Part shown: positions 20,290 to 29,103 of the stretch, in pieces
Numbering within the stretch: position 1 is the first letter of the stretch
How the letters are laid out: the number at the start of each line of letters is the position of its first letter
From: Hydrogenovibrio thermophilus
GTDB taxonomy: Bacteria > Pseudomonadota > Gammaproteobacteria > Thiomicrospirales > Thiomicrospiraceae
DNA: 64,000 nucleotides
Assembly: GCF_004028275.1 (NCBI RefSeq)
Contig: NZ_CP035033.1
Coordinates: 186,001-250,000, forward strand
Reading direction: 5' to 3'
Made by a program: the position numbers and the translations under genes
Notes under the pieces: generated by a model
Seen by the model: the letters and a program-made list of their open reading frames with translations, nothing else
What the model was told of the DNA's origin: nothing
Database searches by the model: none

Positions 20290-21033
20290 TTAAGCCTTGC
20301 GCTCGAAAATCAAATCCCATACGCCGTGACCGAGTTTATGACCGCGTTGCTCGAATTTGGTCAAAGGACGATAATCCGGACGCGGTGTAAACTGGCCTTC
20401 ACCGGCGGTGTTGCTGTAATCCGGCGCCGCACTCATCACGTCCATCATTTGCTCGGCATAATCCTCCCAGTCGGTCGCCATGTGGAAGTGGCCACCGGGT
20501 TTGAGGTGTTGGGCAATGGTGTGCGCGAATTCCGCCTGCAGAATACGGCGTTTTTTGTGCTTTTTCTTGTGCCAAGGGTCGGGGAAGAACAGATACACCG
20601 CCGACAGGCTGTCTTTGGGAATCTGTTTATTCAATACTTCGATGGCATCGTCGTTGAAAACACGCACATTGGTGAGGCCCTTTTCCTGAACCAGTTTCAA
20701 CAAGGCGCCGACGCCGGGGCGATGCACTTCGATACCGATGTAATTGTTTTCCGGATGTGCTTCCGCCATGGCTGCCAGACTGGTGCCCATGCCGAAACCG
20801 ATTTCGACAATGGTCGGCGCATCGCGGCCGAACAGCTCGGTGAGGTCCAAGAGTTTATCTTCCAGTTCCAGTCCATAGCTTGGCCACATGGCGTCCAGCG
20901 CGTTTTGTTGTGCCTTGGAAAGGCGTCCTTGGCGCAGAACAAAGCTTTTGATACGACGTTTTTCGGCTGGGATGTCCGCCGGTATTTCCGAGGACGGTTG
21001 GGTTTGGGCGGTTTCGGTTGTTTTTTCGGTCAT
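20290..21033 (-). CDS. trmB: tRNA (guanine-N7)-methyltransferase
   Basis: Methylates G46 of tRNA with S-adenosylmethionine. 247 residues, with a non-conserved N-terminal tail of about 25 rich in Thr and Glu. Motif I is [16 protein letters not shown]. The acidic loop EVHRPGVG follows, and the active-site [14 protein letters not shown] segment is diagnostic of TrmB. The C-terminal TKFEQRG motif is also present. Single gene, divergent from mutY and converging on the AsmA-family gene. Confidence 0.96.
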   Translation of the reverse strand: MTEKTTETAQTQPSSEIPADIPAEKRRIKSFVLRQGRLSKAQQNALDAMWPSYGLELEDKLLDLTELFGRDAPTIVEIGFGMGTSLAAMAEAHPENNYIGIEVHRPGVGALLKLVQEKGLTNVRVFNDDAIEVLNKQIPKDSLSAVYLFFPDPWHKKKHKKRRILQAEFAHTIAQHLKPGGHFHMATDWEDYAEQMMDVMSAAPDYSNTAGEGQFTPRPDYRPLTKFEQRGHKLGHGVWDLIFERKA

Positions 21034-21106
21034 GGGGTCTAGTACAATAGGTGTTCAAATTTTTGACTTATTATAACGGAAAAGCGAATTGGATAAACGA
21101 CAGGCA

Positions 21107-22165
21107 ATGACCGAACCTTGTTTTTCACAGGCCTTGCTGGATTGGTTCGATGTTTCGGGCCGCCATGATTTGCCTTGGCAGCAGGACAAGACCCCTTATC
21201 GCGTTTGGGTGTCGGAAATCATGTTGCAGCAAACTCAGGTGCAGACGGTTATTCCGTATTATGAGCGATTTATGACGTCTTTCCCGACGGTCGAAGCCTT
21301 GGCCCAATCTACGGAAGAAGCGGTGTTGGCGCATTGGTCGGGGCTGGGGTATTACGCTCGGGGGCGCAATTTGCTGAAAGCGGCGAAAGTGGTGGTGGAT
21401 GAATTGGATGGCGCTTTTCCGTCGGATTTGGAAGGCATGATGGCCTTACCGGGCATTGGCCGTTCCACAGCGGGTGCGATTCTGTCGATTGCCTGTGGGC
21501 AGCGGCATCCGATTTTGGACGGTAATGTCAAACGGGTGCTGTGCCGTTACGATGCGGTGGAAAGCTGGTCGGGTGAAAAGCAAACCGAAGCCAAACTTTG
21601 GCTACGGGCCGAGGCACTGACACCGGAAGCGCGATTTGAGGATTACACCCAGGCGATTATGGATTTGGGGGCGACCTTATGCACCCGCAGCAAGCCGAAG
21701 TGTGATGAGTGCCCGGTCAGCGAAAACTGCCAGGCCTGGCAGCAGGGCCGCGTCACCGAGTTTCCATATTCCAAGCCGAAAACCAAAAAGCCGACGCGAG
21801 AGGTGGCGATGTTGCTGTTTCGGAAGCCGTCCGGTGATATTTTATTGGAAAAACGTCCTGCAAACGGTATTTGGGGCGGGCTTTGGAGCCTGCCGGAATC
21901 GCCGGAACCGGCGGTACAAAACCTGATAAAAAACAAGGTTGAAACCGTCTGTGAGGGCGCAGGGGATTTGGTAAAATGGCCCCTTCTGAAACACACTTTC
22001 AGTCATTATCACCTGATGATTCAACCGATTCTGGTGGACCGGGTGCGCTCGACCGATCTGGAGGGCGAATGGCTGCCGGTGGCGGAAGCCTTGACGCGAG
22101 GCGTGCCGGCACCGATTCGAAAACTCATCAAACAACTGGAGAGTCACAATGGCGAGAATGGTTAA
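21107..22165 (+). CDS. mutY: A/G-specific adenine DNA glycosylase
   Basis: Removes adenine mispaired with 8-oxoguanine. 352 residues from the ATG at 21107; an alternative TTG start at 21089 adds six residues. The motifs are LQQTQVQTV, the helix-hairpin-helix LPGIGRSTAGA with the catalytic Asp in LDGNVKRVL, the 4Fe-4S ligands C-x6-C-x2-C-x5-C (CTRSKPKCDECPVSENC), and a C-terminal NUDIX-like domain that reads 8-oxoG. Overlaps yggX by 17 bases, a common gammaproteobacterial pairing. CCAGGCCTGG lies at 21730, next to the cluster motif. Confidence 0.96.
   Translation: MTEPCFSQALLDWFDVSGRHDLPWQQDKTPYRVWVSEIMLQQTQVQTVIPYYERFMTSFPTVEALAQSTEEAVLAHWSGLGYYARGRNLLKAAKVVVDELDGAFPSDLEGMMALPGIGRSTAGAILSIACGQRHPILDGNVKRVLCRYDAVESWSGEKQTEAKLWLRAEALTPEARFEDYTQAIMDLGATLCTRSKPKCDECPVSENCQAWQQGRVTEFPYSKPKTKKPTREVAMLLFRKPSGDILLEKRPANGIWGGLWSLPESPEPAVQNLIKNKVETVCEGAGDLVKWPLLKHTFSHYHLMIQPILVDRVRSTDLEGEWLPVAEALTRGVPAPIRKLIKQLESHNGENG
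21730..21739. repeat. CCAGGCCTGG word in mutY
   Basis: Perfect copy, Cys-Gln-Ala-Trp immediately after the last iron-sulfur ligand. Confidence 0.9.
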
Positions 22166-22421
22166 CTGTGTCAAAATGGGCGAAGAAATGGAAGGCTTGG
22201 ACTTCCCACCTTTTCCGGGCGAATTGGGACAAAAGGTGTTTGATAATGTGTCTAAAGAGGCCTGGAAACAATGGTTGGCGCAACAGACGATTTTGATTAA
22301 CGAATACCGTTTGTCCAGCCTGGACCCGAAAGCGCAAAATTTTCTGAAAGACGAAATGCAAAAATTCCTGTTCGGCGGTGAAGACATCGAAATGCCGGAT
22401 GAGTTCAACGCTGTTGATTAA
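22149..22421 (+). CDS. yggX: Fe(II)-trafficking / oxidative damage protection protein YggX
   Basis: 90 residues with the family pattern VNCVKMGEEMEGLDFPPFPGELGQ and KEAWKQWLAQQTILINEYRL. Thought to protect iron-sulfur clusters, including that of its operon partner MutY, from oxidation. A three-residue shorter start (MVNCVK) is equally possible and is the more usual N terminus. Start lies inside mutY, so translation is coupled. Confidence 0.95.
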   Translation: MARMVNCVKMGEEMEGLDFPPFPGELGQKVFDNVSKEAWKQWLAQQTILINEYRLSSLDPKAQNFLKDEMQKFLFGGEDIEMPDEFNAVD

Positions 22422-22554
22422 TCGATACCTAGCTTTATAACGCCAGTGTAGAGGCCGTGTCCTGTGATGGTTTTTTCGGTATTATCGGAGAAACTTATCA
22501 TTGGGATAGAGACGATTGATTCGGCCGTAAATCGGGCTGTGCTAAAATGAAAAT

Positions 22555-22600
22555 GGGTGCCGGAAAAGGCCGAAATGGCTTGCCGGGCACCGATTTTCAG
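22555..22600 (+). other. Imperfect hairpin upstream of the EAL-HDOD gene
   Basis: GGTGCCGG and CCGGGCACC form an inverted repeat followed by GATTTTC. It could be a weak terminator for yggX or a leader element of the following gene, 30 bases before its start codon. No T run of normal length, so confidence is low. Confidence 0.35.
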
Positions 22601-22620
22601 CGATTAAAATAGAGATAATC

Positions 22621-23823
22621 ATGTCGCAATTAGTGGATATCTACATCGGCCGCCAGCCGATTTTCGACGCGTCCGTGCGCGTTCATGCCTATGAACTGTT
22701 GTTCCGTTCCGGTTCCGAAGACAACCATGCCCGCATTCTCGGTGGCGACCATGCCACGGCTCAGGTGATGATGAACCTGTTCGGTGACATGGGGTTTCAG
22801 GAAGTGGTCGGTCGTCATAAAGCTTTTATCAATTTCACAGAAGGGTTGTTGCTGAGTGAGAACAAGCCTTTTTTCCCGCCGAAGCAAATCGCCATCGAAG
22901 TACTGGAAAACGTCCATGTAACGCCTAAGATCATCGAGGCCTTGAACGCTTTGCGTGCGAAAGGGTATGAGGTGGCGCTGGATGATTACATTTTCAATCC
23001 GAAATTGGCCGAACTGGAAGCCTGTGCGGATATCATCAAGGTCGATATCCTACAAGTCGGGCCCAAGAAAATGCTGGAACATGTGGGCCGCCTGAAAGAA
23101 AAAGGCATTCGTTTGTTGGCCGAAAAGGTCGAGACTCGTGAGCAATTCGAATTCTGTCAAAAAATCGGTTTCGATTATTTTCAGGGCTATTTCTTTTCCA
23201 AACCCAAGATTCTGCAAGGGCGTAGTCTGCCGTCCAATAAGTTATCGACGATGAAATTGCTGGCCAATGTCTATGATCCGGATATTGATATGGCGATTCT
23301 CAGCAACATCATTCGTCAGGATGTGGCACTGAGCCAGAAGTTGTTACGCTTTGTGGCCACGGCGGGCGGCAATCACAAGATTACGTCGATTCACGATGCG
23401 GTGTTGCGTTTCGGCCTGAAGCGATTGCAAAGCTGGTCGAGCATGATGGTGCTGTCGGGGGTGGATGATAAGCCGCGTGAGCTATTCCACACGTCTTTGA
23501 TTCGCGCCAAGTTCTGTGAATTGGTCGGTGAGCAGGTGGGGGATTTTTCCAAGGACAGCTATTTTACCGTGGGGCTTTTCTCGACACTGGATGCGGTGAT
23601 GGACGCGTCTCTGGAGGAGTTGCTGGCGCAATTGAACTTCGACCCGAAAATCAAACAGGCACTGGTGGCCTCTCACGGTTCTCTAGGCGTCGCATTGGCG
23701 GCGGTCAAGGGGATGGAGCAGGGCCGAACCGATTTCGAGCTTCCTGAAGGGCTGACACCGTCAGAGCTGTCGAAACTGTATCTGGAAGCGATGGAGTTCG
23801 CCAATAAGGTCGATTTGGGTTAA
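22621..23823 (+). CDS. EAL-HDOD regulatory protein (YuxH type)
   Basis: 400 residues. The N-terminal EAL-like domain (about 1-205) has YELLFRSG where active enzymes have E-A-L, plus IAIEVLENV, LDDYIFNP and AEKVETREQF. The C-terminal HDOD domain (about 200-390) has LLRFVATAGG and IHDAVLRFGLKRLQSW. The combination matches YuxH/CdgJ-like proteins. Because the metal-binding positions deviate (LDDYIF for LDDFG), it probably does not hydrolyse cyclic-di-GMP and acts as a signalling adaptor; CdgJ affects motility in Vibrio. Single gene with a terminator after it. Confidence 0.88.
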   Translation: MSQLVDIYIGRQPIFDASVRVHAYELLFRSGSEDNHARILGGDHATAQVMMNLFGDMGFQEVVGRHKAFINFTEGLLLSENKPFFPPKQIAIEVLENVHVTPKIIEALNALRAKGYEVALDDYIFNPKLAELEACADIIKVDILQVGPKKMLEHVGRLKEKGIRLLAEKVETREQFEFCQKIGFDYFQGYFFSKPKILQGRSLPSNKLSTMKLLANVYDPDIDMAILSNIIRQDVALSQKLLRFVATAGGNHKITSIHDAVLRFGLKRLQSWSSMMVLSGVDDKPRELFHTSLIRAKFCELVGEQVGDFSKDSYFTVGLFSTLDAVMDASLEELLAQLNFDPKIKQALVASHGSLGVALAAVKGMEQGRTDFELPEGLTPSELSKLYLEAMEFANKVDLG

Positions 23824-23846
23824 TCGGAAGGGGTTGTTTCGGATTA

Positions 23847-23894
23847 TAAAAAACCGCCACACCCTAAAGAGTATAAAGGCCTGGCGGTTTTTTG
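23847..23894. terminator. Bidirectional terminator
   Basis: AAAAACCGCCA and TGGCGGTTTTTT pair around a 24-base loop, between the EAL-HDOD gene and the converging ABM gene. The right arm contains AAAGGCCTGG, an 8/10 copy of the iterated word. Confidence 0.75.
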
Positions 23895-23897
23895 GTT

Positions 23898-24245
23898 TTA
23901 CAGAACCGGGGCGTCGTAGTCCTCGGGTTCATCCGAATAGACGCAGACATTCCAATCGGCGACCAATCCCGTTTCGGCTTGGCATTGGGTTTCGAAAAAC
24001 TCGACGATTTCCCGGCGCTGGCAATGCGCTTCGAAACTGGGCATGTCTCGCCAGATTTCGTTAAACGCGATTGGCATGCTTTTTCCGTCGGCAAAGGGGC
24101 TTTGAATTTGACGGGTGACACGGTATTGAAGGCAGCCGTCTTCACGTAAAGTATTCGGCTCCAGTGCCTGGAGCACTTTGAACAGCGCAGATGTCTGTCC
24201 CGGTTTCGGTTGGAATTGCGCAATGCAATAAACGCGTTGAGACAT
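23898..24245 (-). CDS. Antibiotic biosynthesis monooxygenase (ABM) domain protein
   Basis: 115 residues forming a single ABM ferredoxin-like domain: VYCIAQFQPKPGQTSALFKVLQAL, then EDGCLQYRV and FNEIWRDMPSFEAHCQRREI. Such small proteins act as quinol or heme-related monooxygenases, but substrates cannot be told from sequence. It lies 31 bases after hemE on the same strand, so cotranscription is likely. A link to tetrapyrrole oxidation is only a thought from position. Confidence 0.8.
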   Translation of the reverse strand: MSQRVYCIAQFQPKPGQTSALFKVLQALEPNTLREDGCLQYRVTRQIQSPFADGKSMPIAFNEIWRDMPSFEAHCQRREIVEFFETQCQAETGLVADWNVCVYSDEPEDYDAPVL

Positions 24246-24276
24246 TTTCGGGTTCCTTTCTGGTGGCCGTGGCGTT

Positions 24277-25341
24277 TTAACCGTGGTATTTCGGACTCAG
24301 CTCGGTGACCGCTTGAATGAAAGCGCCGGCGTGTTCCGGGTTGACTTCCGGGTGGATGCCGTGGCCCAAGTTGAAAACATGCCCTGTGCCATGACCGTAT
24401 TTTTCTAAAATGGTCGCCACTTCTTCGCGAATGCGCGCCGGTGAGGCGTAAAGAATGCTTGGGTCCATATTGCCTTGCAAAGCGACTTTGTCGCCGACAC
24501 GGGCGCGAGCGTCGTCGATGTCGGTGGTCCAATCCAGGCCTAGAGCATCACAACCGGTTTCGGCCATTTTCTCCAGCCATTGCCCGCCGCCTTTGGTGAA
24601 CAGGATGACCGGCACTTTGCGACCATCGTTTTCACGCTTCAAACCGTCGACGATTTTCGCCATATAGCGCAGCGAGAATTCCTGATAGTCGCGTGGCGTC
24701 AGAACGCCGCCCCAAGTGTCGAAAATCTGCACCGCTTGGGCACCGGCTTCGATTTGTGCATTCAGGTAAGCGATGACGGAGTCCGCCAACACATCCAGAA
24801 TGTGATGCAAGGTGGCCGGTTCGTCGTACATCATCGCTTTGATTTTGGAATAGGTTTTACTGGAGCCGCCTTCGACCATGTAAGTAGCCAGCGTCCAAGG
24901 GCTGCCGGAGAAGCCAATGAGTGGCACACGACCATCCAAGGCTTTGCGGATGGTGCTGACCGCATCCATGACGTAGCCTAGGTCGGAGTCCATGTCCGGC
25001 ACAAACAGCTTTTTCGCGTCCGATAAGGAACGCACCGGCTTATCGAAAATTGGCCCTTCGCCGGTGGCAAAACGCAATTCCAACCCCATGGCATCCGGAA
25101 TGGTGAGGATGTCGGAGAAGAGGATGGCGGCATCCAGCGGGAAACGCTCCAATGGCTGCAAGGTCACTTCACAGGCCAGTTCTTTGTTACGGCATAAGTC
25201 CATAAAGGAACCGGCTTCCTTGCGGGTTTCGCGATATTCTGGCAGATAACGACCGGCTTGACGCATCATCCACACGGGGGTGCGATCCACGGGTTCTTTT
25301 AAAAGTGCGCGTAAAAAACGGTCGTTTTGTAGTTCCGCCAT
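24277..25341 (-). CDS. hemE: Uroporphyrinogen decarboxylase
   Basis: Decarboxylates the four acetates of uroporphyrinogen III to give coproporphyrinogen III. 354 residues from the ATG at 25339-25341, preceded by a purine-rich AAAGGATTTCC; a longer reading to 25425 lacks similarity. The signature [18 protein letters not shown] is complete. [20 protein letters not shown] and the C-terminal [15 protein letters not shown] are also present. Contains a near copy of the iterated word (CCAGGCCTAG, 24534). Confidence 0.97.
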   Translation of the reverse strand: MAELQNDRFLRALLKEPVDRTPVWMMRQAGRYLPEYRETRKEAGSFMDLCRNKELACEVTLQPLERFPLDAAILFSDILTIPDAMGLELRFATGEGPIFDKPVRSLSDAKKLFVPDMDSDLGYVMDAVSTIRKALDGRVPLIGFSGSPWTLATYMVEGGSSKTYSKIKAMMYDEPATLHHILDVLADSVIAYLNAQIEAGAQAVQIFDTWGGVLTPRDYQEFSLRYMAKIVDGLKRENDGRKVPVILFTKGGGQWLEKMAETGCDALGLDWTTDIDDARARVGDKVALQGNMDPSILYASPARIREEVATILEKYGHGTGHVFNLGHGIHPEVNPEHAGAFIQAVTELSPKYHG

Positions 25342-25470
25342 CGGAAATCCTTTTTGTGTCATTTGAATCGAAAGAGCTATTTTAACGGCGAGACGCCCAA
25401 ATGTCACAAAAAAACCGGTTTTCAATCCGTTTAGGAATCAAAGTGTTAGCGAAAGGGTTGGAAAAAGGCT

Positions 25471-25513
25471 AAGACCCCTAGGGCGAGCGCTCGAAAGCGC
25501 CGAGCCGGGGTCA
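25471..25513 (-). terminator. Hairpin terminator overlapping the nuclease stop codon
   Basis: Read on the minus strand, GACCCC pairs with GGGGTC around a GC-rich inner stem (GGCGCTTTCGAGCGC-like), followed by TTAGCCTTTTT. It begins within the stop codon of the nuclease gene. Confidence 0.6.
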
Positions 25514-26344
25514 TTCGTTAACCGGGTTCAGGCGGTCGATGGCAAAGGGAGAACGCACCTTGACGAACATGGAGCCACCGTACAGGAATCCGAACCCGCG
25601 GGCTTCGATTACTTTGCCTTCCAGTGTTTTCAGTCTGTCGTAATCGAAGCGCTCCCAGTCGGCTTTGCGGATGCGGATGCCGGTCGTGTCCATGTTGAGG
25701 ATGTAATTGTTGGAGCTTTTATCGACCTTGACGATTTTGCCTTTGAAGATGTGATAGCCCTCGTCTTCAGTGTTGATTTCCGAAGAGGGGGCAATCGGAT
25801 AATGCAGGTCTGGCCGTTTTTCCGCCAAACTCCACAGCGCAATCTTGGCTTCCCGAGCGGTTTTTTCCGCCTGGTAATAGCACTTTTGGTGTTTCATGTT
25901 AGGCGGTTCCGATTTCGCCAATACCAGGCCGCTTTCCAGCATCAGTTTTTGCAGATTGACGATGCGGCCGTCCTGCTTGATGTACAGGTGGGCGTAATTA
26001 CGGTAGAAATCGTCGATTTTCAGTTCATCGTATTCCACGCCGACTTGCAAATCGTGGTTGGCCAGCAGTTGATTGAGTTTGGTTTGCGACTCTTTCGCGA
26101 ACGGTTGGCCGCGGGTATAGAATTTTTGTTTTTTCTGGATTTGTGGCGCCTCGATGCCAATGAGACGGAACTCATTGTTTTGAATGATGATGGTATCACC
26201 ACTCAAGGCAAAGCTGGCCTTGACCCAGACATCGATTTTCTGAGGGGCACAGTCGTCGGCCTGAGACGCAAAAGCAATGGGCAGCAGGCAGAGCGGTAGC
26301 CATTTAGCACAGGATTTCAAAGCGGCAATCGATAATTTCATCAT
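25511..26344 (-). CDS. Secreted staphylococcal-nuclease-like protein
   Basis: 277 residues with a signal peptide of about 29 (LLPIAFASQADD). The SNase (OB-fold) core is seen in FRLIGIEAPQIQKKQ, the GQPFAKESQTKL helix and YDELKIDDFYRNYAHLYI. Arg and Glu residues occupy the positions of the catalytic R-E-R triad, with YRN in place of the usual YGR. A C-terminal extension (about 195-275) resembles the OB-like tail found after SNase domains in some proteobacterial homologues. Role would be extracytoplasmic nucleic-acid degradation or nutrient scavenging; activity is uncertain. Confidence 0.78.
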   Translation of the reverse strand: MMKLSIAALKSCAKWLPLCLLPIAFASQADDCAPQKIDVWVKASFALSGDTIIIQNNEFRLIGIEAPQIQKKQKFYTRGQPFAKESQTKLNQLLANHDLQVGVEYDELKIDDFYRNYAHLYIKQDGRIVNLQKLMLESGLVLAKSEPPNMKHQKCYYQAEKTAREAKIALWSLAEKRPDLHYPIAPSSEINTEDEGYHIFKGKIVKVDKSSNNYILNMDTTGIRIRKADWERFDYDRLKTLEGKVIEARGFGFLYGGSMFVKVRSPFAIDRLNPVNE

Positions 26345-26445
26345 AGGAGTCGGTGTCTTGGGTTGAACTGGATGAGAAAGATTGTAGCAAAGGCCAAGCC
26401 AAGAGCGTGAAGAAAATCGAAGGGACGTCAGGGAATCGTAGAAAT

Positions 26446-26475
26446 AAAAAAGGCCGTTTGAAACGGCCTTTTTCA
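26446..26475. terminator. Terminator downstream of rpmE2
   Basis: AAAAAGGCCGTTT pairs with AAACGGCCTTTTT, near-perfect and flanked by A and T runs, so usable from either side. It lies between the nuclease gene and rpmE2, both on the minus strand. Confidence 0.9.
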
Positions 26476-26514
26476 GGATATTTTGTTTTGCAACAAAATA
26501 ACAGTGTGAAGTGC

Positions 26515-26766
26515 TTACTTGCGCATACCGTATTTTTGACGGAATTTTTCAACACGTCCTTCTGTATCGACCAGTGATTGCTTACCAGTGAAGAAAGGAT
26601 GTGAAGCACTAGAAACTTCGATACGAACTAGTGGGTATTCTTTGCCGTCTAAAGTAATGGTGTCGCCAGAAGTCTTTTCAATCGTAGAACGAGTTAAAAA
26701 GGTTTCACCAGTCGAGATGTCCTGGAAAACCACTTCATTGTATTCTGGATGAATGCCTGCTTGCAT
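26515..26766 (-). CDS. rpmE2: Ribosomal protein bL31, type B (no zinc ribbon)
   Basis: 83 residues. [28 protein letters not shown] and the C-terminal VEKFRQKYG define bL31. The zinc-binding CxxC pair of type A is absent, so this is the zinc-independent paralogue. In many bacteria type B is induced by zinc starvation through Zur; I found no clear Zur box upstream. A type A copy may lie elsewhere. Transcribed alone, with its own terminator. Confidence 0.95.
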   Translation of the reverse strand: MQAGIHPEYNEVVFQDISTGETFLTRSTIEKTSGDTITLDGKEYPLVRIEVSSASHPFFTGKQSLVDTEGRVEKFRQKYGMRK

Positions 26767-26920
26767 GATGACGGTCCATTTTATTTATGCAGTGCTCAAT
26801 TTGTCTTTTTCGTTTGGCCGATTCATTGTCTTTGGCGTGAAACCAAAACAAATTGTCAGGGCACAGACAAAGCTGATACACCACTATGTTTAAAAAAAGA
26901 AAGCGAAATTATAGAACTAA

Positions 26921-26976
26921 AAAACAAAATTGCAAGTAAAAACCGCATTTAATGGATGAAATACTTGCAATTTTTC
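26921..26976 (-). terminator. Intrinsic terminator downstream of rho
   Basis: A perfect 13-base inverted repeat (TACTTGCAATTTT against AAAATTGCAAGTA) spans 26926-26974 with a 23-base loop. On the minus strand the second arm runs into TTTTGTTTTTTAG. It starts about 46 bases after the rho stop codon. Confidence 0.75.
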
Positions 26977-27020
26977 GGTTTTGGGTCGGCTCGCTCTCCG
27001 GATTGTCGGCGGGAAGCGGC

Positions 27021-28280
27021 TTAGCGCTTCATCGCCGTGAACAGTTCGTCGTTGGTTTTGGTGACCTTCATTTGGTCGATCAACGTCTCGATGGCATCCA
27101 CCTCGTTGTTGAGGCCTTGCAGGAAGCGACGCAGAATCCAAATGTTCTGATACTCTTCCGGCGTGGTGAGCAACTCTTCCTTACGCGTACCGGACTTCTC
27201 GATGTTGATGGCCGGGAAGGTGCGTTTTTCGGCGATGCTGCGTGATAGATGCAGTTCCATGTTACCGGTGCCTTTGAACTCTTCGAAGATGACTTCGTCC
27301 ATTTTCGAACCGGTGTCCACCAACGCTGTGGCGATGATGGTCAGGGAGCCGCCTTCTTCGATATTACGTGCGGCACCGAAGAAACGTTTCGGGCGGTGCA
27401 AGGCGTTGGCGTCCACACCCCCGGTCAAAATCTTGCCGGAAGACGGTACGACCGTGTTGTAAGCACGCGCCAAACGGGTGATGGAGTCCAGCAGAATGAC
27501 CACGTCGGTTTTATGTTCGACCAAACGCTTGGCTTTTTCGATGACCATTTCCGCAACCTGAACGTGGCGGGTAGCCGGCTCGTCAAAGGTGGAAGAAATG
27601 ACTTCGCCCTTAACGGTACGCTGCATTTCGGTCACCTCTTCCGGACGTTCGTCGATCAATAGCACGATCAAATAGGCTTCCGGGTGGTTTTCGGCGATGG
27701 ATTGAGCAATTTGTTGCAGAATCACGGTTTTACCGGATTTCGGTGGTGCCACAATCAAACCACGCTGCCCTTTACCAAACGGTGCGGCAATGTCGATGAT
27801 ACGGGTGGTGATGTCTTCCGTGCTGCCGTTGCCTAGCTCCATTTTCAAACGCTCTTGCGCGTGTAATGGGGTCAGGTTTTCGAAAGCGATTTTCTTACGG
27901 GCGACATCCGGGTCTTCGAAGTTGATTTTTTCAACTTTCAGCAAGGCAAAATAGCGTTCGCCGTCTTTCGGTGGGCGAATTTTGCCTTGAATGGTATCCC
28001 CTTTACGCAGACCGAAGCGACGAATCTGGCTCGGCGAAACGTAAAGATCGTCCGGTCCGGCCAAGTAAGAACCGTCGCCGGAACGCAGGAAGCCGAAGCC
28101 ATCCGGTAGGATTTCAAGCACCCCTTCACCGTAAATGTCTTCACCGCTTTTGGCATGCGCTTTCAGAATGGCGAAAATGATGTCTTGTTTTTTCAGACGG
28201 GCCAGGTTTTCCAGGCCTTTTTCCGCGGCGATGTCCAGCAAAGCGGCCGCAGACATTTTTTTAAGATCGTTTAAGTTCAT
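27021..28280 (-). CDS. rho: Transcription termination factor Rho
   Basis: RNA-dependent hexameric ATPase that ends transcription. 419 residues, standard length. The N-terminal Rho domain starts [19 protein letters not shown] cold-shock-like RNA-binding domain follows ([15 protein letters not shown]). The P-loop is APPKSGKT, Walker B is [16 protein letters not shown], and the Q/R loops are in the usual places. Single gene downstream of trxA, a common gammaproteobacterial arrangement. Confidence 0.98.
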   Translation of the reverse strand: MNLNDLKKMSAAALLDIAAEKGLENLARLKKQDIIFAILKAHAKSGEDIYGEGVLEILPDGFGFLRSGDGSYLAGPDDLYVSPSQIRRFGLRKGDTIQGKIRPPKDGERYFALLKVEKINFEDPDVARKKIAFENLTPLHAQERLKMELGNGSTEDITTRIIDIAAPFGKGQRGLIVAPPKSGKTVILQQIAQSIAENHPEAYLIVLLIDERPEEVTEMQRTVKGEVISSTFDEPATRHVQVAEMVIEKAKRLVEHKTDVVILLDSITRLARAYNTVVPSSGKILTGGVDANALHRPKRFFGAARNIEEGGSLTIIATALVDTGSKMDEVIFEEFKGTGNMELHLSRSIAEKRTFPAINIEKSGTRKEELLTTPEEYQNIWILRRFLQGLNNEVDAIETLIDQMKVTKTNDELFTAMKR

Positions 28281-28411
28281 ATGGTTATAACTGTCTTTGA
28301 GTAAGGTTGAACGGGGTAGTTGGAAGTTTAAATGTTTGGGGGATGATCGAGTGATTGTGAATCTAAGCCGCCCATTGACGTCGGGCAGCTTTGAACGGGA
28401 AGTCCGTGAAG

Positions 28412-28738
28412 TTATAGGTTACCGTCTAAGAATGCACACAGTTGAGACTTAGAAAGCGCGCCGACTTGCGTGGCGTCCACTTCACCGTTTTTGAATAGAA
28501 CCAATGTCGGAATACCGCGCACGCCATATTTTGGCGGCGTCGCTGGGTTTTCGTCGATGTTCAATTTAGCGACTTTGATTTTCCCTGCGTATTCACCGGC
28601 AACCTCGTCCAAAATTGGCGCGATCATTTTACAAGGACCACACCATTCGGCCCAGAAATCCACCAAAACAGGAACGTCGGACTGTAGTACTTCACTGTCA
28701 AAGTTTGCATCAGAGGTTGCAATCATGTTGTCACTCAT
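28412..28738 (-). CDS. trxA: Thioredoxin 1
   Basis: 108 residues with the active site W-C-G-P-C-K (cysteines about 33 and 36) and cis-Pro in GIPTLVLF. General cytoplasmic disulfide reductant. A strong AAGGAG lies upstream at 28747-28752. Slight oddity: [13 protein letters not shown] replaces the usual ENPGTAPKYGIRG, and the C terminus ([11 protein letters not shown]) has an extra cysteine. Located just upstream of rho on the same strand. Confidence 0.97.
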   Translation of the reverse strand: MSDNMIATSDANFDSEVLQSDVPVLVDFWAEWCGPCKMIAPILDEVAGEYAGKIKVAKLNIDENPATPPKYGVRGIPTLVLFKNGEVDATQVGALSKSQLCAFLDGNL

Positions 28739-29103
28739 TAGGTAACTCCTTACGTTTTAAGTATCTCGATTTTGATGCTTACACGCATCCCCAATTGGTT
28801 GTGGAGAAAGTCGTATGGGAAGCTATCGGGGTCGAGATAAGAATTATCATCCAAGTCTTTGTTTGGGTTTTCCGTTGCGGCGGAACCCGTTTATGTATGC
28901 GTTGGATGAAGATTGAATTTTTGAAATTTGGATAATTATTACATTGTTTCCGTTTTCAATGCAAGCAAAATCTGAAATGTTTTTCATTTGGCGATTGGCG
29001 GGGGTGAATAAAAGATGCTGAAAGCGCCAAAATCCCTTAGGATATGCGCATTACCTGTCCCTTTTCACGATTGATACGATTTTGGTTTTCGACTTTAGTT
29101 TTT
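28739..29103. promoter_or_regulatory. Divergent intergenic region between trxA and uvrD
   Basis: 365 bases without a gene. The left part holds the trxA ribosome binding site and should hold the trxA promoter. The AT-rich right part should hold the uvrD promoter; TTGATA at about 29071 with a TTTAGT 17 bases on is only a weak candidate. I see no LexA-type CTGT-N8-ACAG box and no RNA gene. Confidence 0.4.

Noticed and set aside
20260-21042. 260-residue open frame opposite trmB
   Set aside because: Fully antisense to a gene with clear TrmB motifs; its composition is that of a shadow frame.
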